NCBI GenBank assembly: GCA_020744425.1
Contig: JAGMUV010000004.1
Coordinates: 2,170,001 to 2,234,000, forward strand
Direction: 5' to 3'
From: Dactylonectria macrodidyma
Taxonomy: Eukaryota > Ascomycota > Sordariomycetes > Hypocreales > Nectriaceae
Length of the DNA stretch: 64,000 nt
A program made the position numbers and the translations under genes. The notes under the pieces were generated by a model, which worked only from the letters and a program-made list of their open reading frames with translations, did no database searches and was not told the DNA's origin. Below, in pieces: positions 45,932 to 55,384 of the stretch. How positions within the stretch are numbered: position 1 is the stretch's first letter; each line of letters opens with the position of its first letter.

Positions 45932-46873
45932 TCAACTCTCCATCATCACTTTGACCTGCTCCAGGAATTCGGTTGCTTTCCTTGCAATCAAACTGGCGTG
46001 TCCTTCTTGTGGGAAGAGCTGGAACTGACAGCCTAGCAGCAACGCCTTGGCCTTCTCGGCCATTGCAGGAGGCACGTTCTGGTCCAGGCCACCGTGCCAA
46101 ATGGCAAGCGTGTTCTCTTCGACTTTGACATCGTCGAGAGCGAATCCCCAATCGCTTCCAAATAGTTTCGCTTCGTGTGCCGACCCTGTCGCACCGTGCT
46201 TCAGGGCTTCACGCAGGTTGGCGAGAAGAGTCTCCCTGAAGCCGCCCACGTCCTCCCTCCATATGGCGGCGTCGACCTCGGGACGGGATTCCATCATTTT
46301 GCCCACCGTCGCTGCGAATACCTCCGGGTGCTCGGTGTCTCTCGCCGCTCTTCCGATGCTGTAGTCTAACCCGGCTGCTACGAGTCCGGGCACCCACGGA
46401 GCGACGGCTAGCATCACACGCGACTCGAGGAGCATGCCCTGTGTCCCGAGAGCTTTGGGCCAGATGCCCGCTACTATCATGGCCGCCTTGAGCCGGGTGC
46501 GCGGAATCTGGTGATAGCACGAGAGGACGTACGGGCCGCCACCGGAGGAGCCGATGCATGCGAATTGCGGGATGTGTAGATGGTCCGCGAGTGCGGTGAC
46601 ATCAAGCGGCCAGTCGAGGATGCGGCGCTGTGGTTGAAAGGTGCTTCCACCCATGCCAGGACGGTCTACCGCGATCACCTTGATGCTATGTGCCACGGCC
46701 GCATCGTGAAGCATGACTCCCTCCAGCCGCGATGCGGGATAGCTGTGAAAATAGAATGCATAATAAGACGGCGATGAAGCACCATACGTTGCGTAGGATA
46801 AGGTGCGACCGTCAGCCAACACGAGCTGTTGGATGTCCGAGTCCTCGCTTGAAGCCGTCTTGGCAGGGTCCAT
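45932..46873 (-). CDS. Alpha/beta hydrolase
   Basis: Single exon; 313 residues from the ATG at 46873 (MDPAKTASSED). An in-frame ATG at 46999 would add 42 residues of Cys/Ser-rich sequence with no conserved features, so I prefer the shorter form. Fold signatures: a first strand LADGRTLSYATYG, then the FYFHSYPASRLEG loop, the VDRPGMGGST segment before helix B, and the nucleophile elbow CIGSSGGGPYVLS with Ser110. The acid lies in HGGLDQNVPP and the His in EGHASLIA. This looks like the haloperoxidase/epoxide-hydrolase-like family of small soluble hydrolases common in fungi. No signal peptide. Substrate unknown. Confidence 0.85.
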   Translation of the reverse strand: MDPAKTASSEDSDIQQLVLADGRTLSYATYGASSPSYYAFYFHSYPASRLEGVMLHDAAVAHSIKVIAVDRPGMGGSTFQPQRRILDWPLDVTALADHLHIPQFACIGSSGGGPYVLSCYHQIPRTRLKAAMIVAGIWPKALGTQGMLLESRVMLAVAPWVPGLVAAGLDYSIGRAARDTEHPEVFAATVGKMMESRPEVDAAIWREDVGGFRETLLANLREALKHGATGSAHEAKLFGSDWGFALDDVKVEENTLAIWHGGLDQNVPPAMAEKAKALLLGCQFQLFPQEGHASLIARKATEFLEQVKVMMES

Positions 46874-48055
46874 ATTGGAATGAGTTGGCAAACGGTGAAA
46901 ACAAGTGGCACATACCAACGTAGGAAAGGGGGAAATACCTTTAGACGTGATACAATCGTGATTAGATGAAAGACACGTCTCTATCTGTCTCAATGGCACT
47001 CTAATTTCGCCAATGCCGGGGTGTTTTGTCGGGATTCACATCCTTCGACTCTTGGGACGTGGCTTGGAGTGTTAGCGCGAGCGGATACCCAGCTTGTTCA
47101 ATCAACGAAACCGCCAAGGTAGGCTGTTGTACTCTCGTCTCGCCGATAATCTTATATAATGTTCCTAGTAGTTTAAGCAACGTATTTCAGTTCGACGTTC
47201 ATTTTAGATGAAGTTTGCTTTGTCACATTCGGTGTGCAACAGGTTTGCCGTCCTATTTTACTGCCTATGTGTTGAGGTGGAGCGCCGTCTTAGAACTCGG
47301 GCTCACTGGGTCATTGTCTCAAAGACGACTTTCTGTCAGCTCGATTATGAGAATACCAATAGGGGTTCCTGCAGTTTCAACATGACATGTTAGGGCTGTT
47401 CCTTACGTAGGACTGGTACGATTGTTCATTTAAGGTTGGAGTGCTGTGACCGCAGTCGCACAACTCACACCGTACCTGCATAACCGTTCACACCCATTCG
47501 TAGGTCAGAAAGTGGTACAAATCTTGGGTCGCGTTGCGCCAAGTAATGCAACTACATAATATTCCGGCGAGGCTGAAGGCACAGCATTATGTGGCACCTG
47601 TTAAGCAGCAAGGTAGTTCCGCTGTCCCAAATGAGCCTGGTTGCGCCCACATCCCGCGAACACGAGCTGATTGCGAAGTTGTCAGCATATCTTCCCCGTG
47701 CTATGGCAATAGCGAGCCCATTATATCAATGGTTGTTGGGCAGTAATGCCAACTATATGCCGTTCCTTACGTTCTACGGGGCGTGAATGTATAGCGAAGT
47801 GGTTTGGGATCCTTGAGTAATTATACCTCTGAGGTCTTAGGCATTTAGTTGCATTCATTGTCAACCTAGATACCCAGTGATTGGAGGCTAAGCCTCGACC
47901 CGAAGGTCAAATGCAATAGAGAATCTTCATGTATAACCTGCACCACTCTTAGTGTAAGTAAGACCCCATTTTCTCAACCTCCGCTCCCCCCTTACGACAT
48001 GATCCCATGATTCCTACTGAGTCTCCATTTAATCCCAAATAAACGAGCGTTGCAA
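46874..48055. other. Intergenic region (1.2 kb)
   Basis: Promoter side of the alpha/beta hydrolase and 3' side of the HD-domain gene. Several short frames without motifs. No RNA gene or repeat identified. Confidence 0.4.
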
Positions 48056-48754
48056 CTAAAATGCCGGGCTCACTCCATTCCATTCAGGGTTCTCAAGGTG
48101 CGCCCGAAGCAAAATACCCGGCCAGCTCCCACGGGGGTGCTTCTCCGAGTTCGGGTAAGTCATGCTATCGATGGGTCCAGGGATCTTGGCCGCCTGCTTC
48201 ACCACCGCATCCCCTAACGACTTCTCGACGTCCAGCCTGGGCAGCAGCTCCTCGATCTGGGCGGCATACTCCTTCAGCCCGAGCCCCAACCCGTCGCGGT
48301 ATTCCGGCGAGAAGTCGCTCTTGACGCCGTACCGCACCAGCCGCGAGAGCGAGGTTATGCGCTCGGCGATGCCTGGGCTCGTGTGCACCGCGATGGCGAT
48401 CCATACGTCGTGACTGTCGCTCTCGGGCGTTCCATGAGCGATAAGATGGGCCTTGGCCGCGTCGGCGCCTTCGACCTCGAACCGCTGCTTGCCGTTGTAT
48501 AGGTCGCTCGCGCCTAGGTCGTGGCATACGGCAGCAACGAAGAGCAGTGGCAGGCGGGATTCCTCGAGCCACTCGCTGCTCTCCTTCTCGGCGATGTACT
48601 TAGAGAGGAGAAAGACTCTCACGCTGTGGTTGAATATGGGCTCCGGGAGGACATCCCGGGCTATCGTCAATGCTTTCGAGCAGACATCGGTCTGTGGGAG
48701 GAGGTTGAGGAGACCTCGAGGTAGGGGAGCGGGAACTTCCTGCCCAGACATCAT
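48056..48754 (-). CDS. HD-domain protein, cyanamide hydratase-like
   Basis: Single exon, 232 residues. The metal-binding HD pattern is present: His43 in FNHSVRVFLLSKYI, the adjacent His-Asp in VAAVCHDLGAS, and a later His in WIAIAVHTSPGIAERI. The segment DLYNGKQRFEVEGADAA and the TSPGIAER helix are typical of the fungal cyanamide hydratase / Ddi2 branch, which turns cyanamide into urea with a zinc ion. Many relatives act on other or unknown small nitrogen compounds, so the substrate is not assigned. Two Mets at the start (48754 and 48751) are equivalent choices. Cytosolic. Confidence 0.8.
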   Translation of the reverse strand: MMSGQEVPAPLPRGLLNLLPQTDVCSKALTIARDVLPEPIFNHSVRVFLLSKYIAEKESSEWLEESRLPLLFVAAVCHDLGASDLYNGKQRFEVEGADAAKAHLIAHGTPESDSHDVWIAIAVHTSPGIAERITSLSRLVRYGVKSDFSPEYRDGLGLGLKEYAAQIEELLPRLDVEKSLGDAVVKQAAKIPGPIDSMTYPNSEKHPRGSWPGILLRAHLENPEWNGVSPAF

Positions 48755-49045
48755 TATGCGACTGTAGGCGATGGGTACCCAAAAGCCATCGTCTACTCAA
48801 AATTTCACGGGCGGCGTGAGGTACTAAGTAGTCCATGGCTATCGCCATTCACATGGGAGTTGACTCATACTTAGCTTCAATGAGAGGGGTGGAGGCCGCG
48901 GCGCATTCGGTGCATTACCAATCATCTCACCCCTCCACATTACCAATGCATCAACTGGGACCCGATGATACAGCCTATAATCTTTTAACAGCCATTACAC
49001 ATTAGTTTCGTTGCGCTATCTGAGTCGCCAAATATACAGCCTCTC

Positions 49046-50122
49046 CTAGTTGAAAGTTGACCCCGTAATTCGCTTGAACTCGTCCTCCAAGTGGTTCCAA
49101 ACCGTGTCTACCATGCCTTCAGCGCGATACTTGTCGAGAAGCTGCACAACGCTATCCGGTGCACTCTCTCCATCCCAGTCAACGCTATACACGCCGCTTC
49201 CACCCTTCCCATCAGCGCCTATTGCAATCGTCTCAGACGCGACACCATGAGCGCTGCCTCCAGCTTTCTTGGGTGGGTATCTTCCACTGAAACACAACCA
49301 AGCATGCCTCTCCCCACACTCCTCTGCGGGAACGAATCTCTTCATCAGCGACATAGACAAACGGAACCAGTACTTGACAGCCAGCAGAACCATGCCATCT
49401 CCACGCCTTATAAGATTTGTGTCCACCGCGCCGGGGAAATTGTGAATGAAAGACACCTCCGGTGCCTTTCGAGAGAGTGCGTCGAGGGACAATGTCAAAG
49501 CTGTGCAGAGGTGGCCGCGACCACTCTGAACGGGAATGTTACGCCCGGGAATATCGTCGGCGAAAATTGGGCCTTCTTTGGTACCGGCCATGACGGTGAC
49601 GACACGGCGGACTGAAGAAGCCTTTCGTATATGATCCAAAAGGTTAACGGTCAGACGTGTACGAGAGTATAAAGACACCGCAGTGATCAACGGCAAGCCA
49701 TCGGCGGTGTCTACACAAGAAGACAGGTTATTTACAAGCACTGAAAGAAGTCATTCAAAGATTTACTTACCAACGCCAAATCTCAATGTCCCTTGACTCA
49801 TGAATAGGATATTGATAGCATTCTCCTTGCTCTTGATATCTTTGCATACTTCGTCCACGTTCTTCAACAAACTCATATCGGCCTTGACAAAAAGATACGT
49901 CCCCTTGGGATTCAAGACTTTCAGCTCCTGCGAGATCCGATCACCAGCCTCTTGTGAACGGCCGATGAAGTAGATTTTAGGCTGTATTGTGTACTTGGTG
50001 AACGCTTTCAGAGCCATCTCACCGATTCCGGCCGTGGCGCCTGCAAAGACGGCCACGAGCCCGCTGGGAAGGGTGGAGCGGGCAAGCAAATTAGCCTTCT
50101 GGACAGTGGGAAAAGCCACCAT
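49046..50122 (-). CDS. Short-chain dehydrogenase/reductase (SDR)
   Basis: Two exons (50122-49771, 49710-49046) encode 338 residues. The nucleotide-binding GATAGIGE (residues 28-35) and the ILFMSQGTLRFG strand with its second turn mark a Rossmann SDR. The active-site region reads AVSLYSRTRLTVNLL: Tyr is kept but the usual YxxxK is YxxxR. This YSR-x-R form occurs in a fungal SDR group, often annotated as ketoreductase-like or of unknown substrate. IYFIGRSQEAGDR after the second strand suggests NADP preference through its Arg. It stands alone; no polyketide synthase or P450 is near. Substrate unknown. Confidence 0.83.
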
Positions 50123-50248
50123 TTTTGGGGATAGGAAGGATGATGAAAAGTAGGCTTAGAAGAGAAATGGGGTTGATCTTGGTAGAAATGTAAAGCCAAT
50201 GTTGAAGGATAGAGCAGGATTTGCTCCAGATCATTCAAACATCCGGAT

Positions 50249-50257
50249 CTTTATATG
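50249..50257 (-). promoter_or_regulatory. Candidate TATA box of the SDR gene
   Basis: CATATAAAG on the minus strand, about 130 bases upstream of the ATG at 50122. Confidence 0.35.
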
Positions 50258-51398
50258 GATGGCCCTTGCTCAACGGGAATGCTCCCACGCCGCGCCGCCC
50301 ATCGCATCCATAGACTACCCGATTCCCGATACCTTCAGCAAGTTCCTCCTTTCAGAACATGTCACTGGCGCATAACTATCACCGGGGCGTAGCCTACGAT
50401 GCGTGGTCAAAGCGAGTCGGCTCAATGACACGCCGCAAAATACGGACGTGGGCTAGCGTCGGTAGTCGGCGGTTACGAATGCGAGACTCCGACTTCTGGC
50501 CCTCCACACAATACCAGGCGGGTGGTTGACTATCCCGATCTCATGGCGCCCCAAGATCCGTAAGTTGCAGTCACGAGTGATCGCACATACAAGTCTATGA
50601 CGTAGGGCCTGTGCTCACTTAAAGGCCTGGTTATCTGCTTATGCAGGCTGGAAGGGTACTTTTCGACGGCTACGAGGCGACAGCAAGCATATCCCTGGAC
50701 AACCCCGGATTTCCTATCTAGAGCGCGGCAGGGCGCTTAGAGCATAAAATACTTGTTTTCACTAGAAATCCATAGGTTAAGAACGCTATAGCTCTTTTGT
50801 AGAAGAGATATAGTCTACTGTCTTCGCTATATTGCTGCTCATACTCGTTTTGACGCGTGCGATGCCCAGGTCACTTCCAACCTGAAAGCGCCCCTCGCAT
50901 GGGTATACCTTGCTGGCCTTACAAAGCCACGAGTTTCACATCTGAGACCAGGAAACTATCATTGTTCAGAACCTGAAGCCTTTTTGTATTGCAAGTGACA
51001 CTTGGTAAAGTAAATAGGTAGTCATGCAAGAAGAGGGAAATCCACCGTCGCTATCTCGTCCCATGCAGCCCACTGCTCGCATCACCATCTTGATGTCCTT
51101 CATGCGCCACATTCCGTGTATCAAGGTTAAAAAAGAGAATTAACGCCGTTCCGTTCAACCCCGATAATGACAAGCCAAGTCCTTGTTATGGAAGGTCCTC
51201 AAAACATGCCATTATCTGGTTGTCATTGGTACAAGAGAAGCCAAAGTATAATACGTACAAAGGAAAGAATTGGTCCAGTCGGTTATGTCCATGGTGGTGT
51301 CGTCTCGTCTCGTCGTTGGTCCAGCTCCAATGTGCCCGCATGCTGCATTATGAATACCGCTCATGACAAAGTTACAAATCTCCAGGATAAGATGTCGT

Positions 51399-51427
51399 GA
51401 TCCCCGATCCCCGATCCCTGATCCCTC
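51399..51427. repeat. Short tandem repeat of an eight-base unit
   Basis: GATCCCCG is repeated three and a half times with a C-to-T change in the later copies. It lies about 50 bases past the stop of the FHA-domain gene, probably in its 3' UTR. Confidence 0.6.
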
Positions 51428-51479
51428 TAGCTACAATCACAGTAAACCTCCCATACAGTCTGGTCCGTAGAGCTAGTAA

Positions 51480-53746
51480 TCATTGCTCTGGGCGAGGGGT
51501 AGCCTGCCACCCATTGAGATAGGCCATCAAGCCCACGCCGAAGATCACAACACCGAACATGGATGCCAAAGGCAACGTTGCCTGCAAGTGCTTTCCCTGT
51601 GCGAGTGCTCCCTTCTGGGAGGTCGACGGCGTAATGGTATTGACCCGAGACAGAGTCGGCGCGTCGATTGACTGGTCGTTGGGGCCAGATCCATCAGTCT
51701 GGGACTTCTCGACAGTATCCTCGGTAATCTCTGAAGCTACTGAGACTTCCTTGGCAGCCTCGGCAGCTGCAACTTCCGCAAGTCTCTGCCGTGATCGTGA
51801 TCGGGCCCTCCTCTGAGCGTCCTCTCGGGCAGCTTCCTCCGCCCGAAGCTGGACAACCATCTCCGCCAGAGTCTTTCTGTCGGCGTCTCGTTCAGATTCG
51901 GCAATCTCGCATCGTTGCTTCCATTCTTCCATCAGCTCTTTCATGTCCCGCATCTGGCTATCCATGACATCGATGCGAGCCTGGAGAGCGGCGGCGGTCT
52001 CTTGAGCTGCGTCAACAGCCGAAGGAGCCTCCTCAATGGACTTTTCTTCCTGAGTGTCTGCAACGTCCTTTTCTCTGAATGGCTCCGGCGTACCGTTGAC
52101 GGCATCCGCCTCGCCAGTCAAAGCGGAGCCATTGACGTGGGTCTCCTCCAGCCGCTTAGCCAAGTCTTCTGCTTCTTCCCGTGCGTGTCGTTCTTTCTGG
52201 AGCATTTCTTCCAGCTCGCGCATGCGGACAGTCTGGGTGTCGATGTCCCGCTTTGCGTTGTTGAGAGCTTCAGTGAGTTGTATAATTTGGCTAAGGTTGT
52301 CCGGTCGAACTGGTGAGCTGTTTTGTGGGCCAGATTTTGGTCGCTCTGTAGGGCCTCGCTTCAATGAAGGCACATCGGGTTTCTCAGGAAGTGGTTGCTG
52401 TGGAGGAGGCGCAGGAGGATCGGAGAAACGGGCTTTAGGGTCGGATCGGAAAGGGATGCCGTTTCCGTTTACCATGGGCTGCGGCTTTGGGGGATGGGGA
52501 GCTTCAGGTTTCTCGAGGTCCTTAAGGTCTTCTTTTGAGAGAAGGGTGTTCACGAATTGGTTTGTCCGCCCCAGATCTTGAGCCTGTAAACGGGCACTTC
52601 GCATTTCGTTCTTTCCGGTTTGTTAGTGTGCATGTCAAGGGTTCGGGGTCTCGGAATACGTACGGCGAGTCGCTTGAGAATTTGGTCGGTAGCAATAGGA
52701 GTGAGGAAGAATGGCCTCTGTTGCGGCATTCCGTTCGGTTGCATGCCCATAACAGCCCCGTTGGCCATCATGCGACCATTCGCAACCATAGAGGAATTGC
52801 TGCCAGTCCGACCTCGCATTGGCATCGCGCCCGAGGGAATCATCATGGCGTTATTAGCCGGATCAAGATCGCCAAAGTTCATGTCCAGCACATTGTTCGA
52901 TGCGCTCAGGAAACCAGCGTGTTCGACTTTTGCAGCAACCTTGTGATGAACCACAGTCTTCTGATCCTCACTAACGATGTCGATACCAAGTTCAAGGTGG
53001 TCTGAAGTCTGAAGCTCATGAGGTTCTGATTCGCGATTCTCTTGCGAGAGGCGAGTGCCATTGACAAATGTTCCATTTGATGACTTGACATCGCGTATAT
53101 AGATTTTCCCGTTGCGCTCAGCATAGATCTCAGCGTGTTGCCTGGACAGCACTTTACTGTCGAAGAAACCGTTGGTAGGCGTCGGGATCGTTTTTTGATT
53201 TGTTTGGCGACCGATTCGAAGACTATCGGGAGCAAAAGGAACGGCGATTGTTTTTCGTTCGAATGTCCCGTTAAGTGAGAGAAGATAGAGCACTGGTTGT
53301 CCTGGGGGGAGCTGCTCTGTAGGTATAGGGCGCATCATACCCTGCTGCGCCATCTGGACTTGACCAGAACCTGCCTGTACGGGCCGGTTCGCAGGAATTC
53401 GGGAAAGGTCCTGTTGAAAGTCGCCTTTTCCGGCCGGCCAAGCGCTCTTCGGCTGAGGGCGCTTTCGAGGTGCTCCGTTTGCTGACCATTGACTCAAATC
53501 AGTGGTCGAGGACATGGGAGTGCCATTGAGCTGAGAGCCGTTGGAAGCAACTGTGGTGGCAGATGAGTTTGACGAGGTTGATGAGACGGATGACGACGAG
53601 TTGCTCCGCGACAGGGTTTTGCGCGGCACGAACATGCCGATGCCCCCTCGTGCGTCGTCTGGGTTCATTTGGTGATTTCCGTTAATCGTACCCCATGCTG
53701 GTCGTGAAATCTGCGGGAAGGTCTGTGGATTTGCTACAGCCGTCAT
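51480..53746 (-). CDS. PRO45: FHA-domain, coiled-coil, tail-anchored protein; SLMAP/PRO45/HAM-4 homologue (STRIPAK)
   Basis: Two exons (53746-52664, 52610-51480) encode 737 residues. The N-terminal 150 residues are Ser/Asn-rich and disordered. The FHA domain is at about 155-250 with phosphothreonine-binding marks: SLRIGR (Arg180), LSRQHAEIY (Ser201, His204) and SSNGTFVNG. Next is a Pro-rich linker, then long heptad regions (TVRMRELEEMLQKERHAREE; MRDMKELMEEWKQRCEIAES). A single C-terminal membrane helix (SMFGVVIFGVGLMAYLNGW) is followed by seven hydrophilic residues, so it is tail-anchored. This exact order matches SLMAP and its fungal counterparts (PRO45 in Sordaria, HAM-4 in Neurospora). They place the STRIPAK phosphatase complex on ER, nuclear envelope and mitochondria and are needed for hyphal fusion and fruiting. 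Symbol by architecture. Confidence 0.85.
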
Positions 53747-54747
53747 GAGGAAGGCTCAACGGCGGGCCTGGCCGATGGAGGAAAAGTCGAAGGTGATGAT
53801 GGCAGGGGGGGTCGCGTTGAATCGTGCCCAAGGTCGTCGCCACTCGCCACCGACCAGGAGTAAAAGGACGGACTTCCACGGGCGGTAACTCGATGTCAAT
53901 AAAGACGTCCTCAATGAGACGTGATGCGCGTTCGCTAGAAAGGGGTATATTCGCGTGACTCGCTATTCTGCGTGCAAGGAGAAAAAACCGTCAGTCCGAG
54001 GCTGGGGCGTGGTTGACGTAAGGGGGGGCGGTCTCAGCAAGGACGGCTCACGAGGCGCGAGAAGGTCGATCGAGCTCGAAAAAAACGGCTGCCAGCGATG
54101 GTATCGGTGTAAAACTAACCAAGAAAGAGGTTTTCGCGATGCCTAGGGGGTTTCGCAACGCCGTGATGGATGGGCTCAAGCCGTGGGTGAGCTGATGGGA
54201 GGTTCTGGTGATTCTGTCCCCCCGTCTCGCTAAGCGCTGCTTGGCGTATTGAAATTGGGGGCCAGATACAGTGGAGCACACGCCCATTGACTCCGGCATG
54301 TGCCCTCAAAGCACCCAGCACCACACAACAAAATGATGGCTAGACAGACAAATGTCTAAATGCTCTCAAGAGCTTGAGCAAATGCATAATCAAATGCCTC
54401 TCTTCTTGGGATAGGCGCGCTGTGGAGCCTGATGTTGACCCACGAAGGGGAGCCACGTGATGCATCTTCACAGTGAATACTGACTCGCGGATGGCAACGG
54501 ACACTGTGCGCCGTGGTCCGTGCTGCGGAATAAATATTTCGCCGGGGTCCATTTCCCTTCGCCCAATGTAGCCAATGAGAGTGTCGAGTGGAGTTTGGTA
54601 GGATTTAGTGAGCTCGTAAGTCTGGCGTGGTGAGAGCTTCAACTTAGAACGCATCGCCGACCACCACCACCACATTGTCCGCCGCCGAACCGAACGAACG
54701 ATAGCCCCCGACTCCAAAGATCGATTCCAAAAGCTTGCACTTTCACG
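53747..54747. other. Divergent promoter region of the FHA-domain and Mgr2 genes
   Basis: 1 kb between two start codons facing away from each other. A 147-codon minus-strand frame (54783-54340) overlaps the Mgr2 start and has no signature. No TATA box evident. Confidence 0.45.
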
Positions 54748-55384
54748 ATGCCGCCCGTCGCGCCAATCAATGCTGGCCAGCATGGTCCCTCGAATGCGGA
54801 TAAGTGTATGTGTTCTGCCTCGGCAACTCTGGGAGAAGAGAGACGATGAGCCTGGCTAACGTTGGAATTGGTGCAGTCAAGATGGGAGCCATGATGGGTG
54901 GAAGTACGATCATTCCTAGACTCTTTGGAATTCCGTCCTCTGTTCTGACATACTTGCAGCTGTTGGAGTCATCATGGGCTTCGTTTTCGGTAGCGTCTCC
55001 TGCACACCAACATCCACGAGATGGCTGGGATACCCAAAGCTGTCACCACGCGGAGTGGCAAACCTTTGGCCCCCGCCTTCAAGCGAAGCTGGTTACTGAC
55101 ACCCAGTAGGAACTGTCAACATCTTCCGCTATGGAGCCGGTCCGAACGGAATCATGAGGACGCTGGGCCAGTATATGCTAGGCTCAGGCGCTACTTTTGG
55201 GTATGCACACTCGCTTGTTATCTCGTCATCTGTACGTAGTCACTAACCACGGTGCTTCAGCTTCTTTATGTCAATTGGTAGTGTCATCCGATCCGACGGG
55301 GACCCCAGAATGCACGACCTGTATATGCGAGCGCAGCGACGGCCCATAGTATTAATGGCGAACCCCGCTTGGAAGAGATCATAG
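54748..55384 (+). CDS. MGR2: Mgr2/ROMO1-type mitochondrial inner-membrane protein, five exons
   Basis: This gene is invisible as a single open frame. Exons 54748-54805, 54877-54903, 54960-54989, 55110-55200 and 55261-55384 join to 109 residues, with two micro-exons of 27 and 30 bases. The joined protein has the Mgr2/ROMO1 core: NADKFKMGAMMGGTVGVIMG, a first membrane helix rich in small residues. Then comes TVNIFRYGAGPNGIMRTLGQ, and a second helix LGSGATFGFFMSIGSVIRSD. Yeast Mgr2 is the lateral gatekeeper of the TIM23 translocase, releasing proteins into the inner membrane; ROMO1 is its animal homologue. Donors and acceptors are near-consensus and every junction falls inside conserved motifs, which supports the model. 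The C-terminal tail (RAQRRPIVLMANPAWKRS) is basic. Confidence 0.9.

Larger units (their letters stand above)
50123..51479. other. Intergenic region (1.35 kb)
   Basis: Upstream of the SDR and downstream of the FHA-domain gene. Contains the CCCCGAT-type repeat at 51399-51427 close to the FHA gene's stop. No gene seen. Confidence 0.4.

Noticed and set aside
46874..46999. Longer start of the alpha/beta hydrolase at 46999
   Set aside because: The added 42 residues are not domain-like and the ATG at 46873 begins just before the first conserved strand.
54340..54783. 147-codon minus-strand frame over the Mgr2 start
   Set aside because: No motif, and it overlaps the well-supported Mgr2 first exon.
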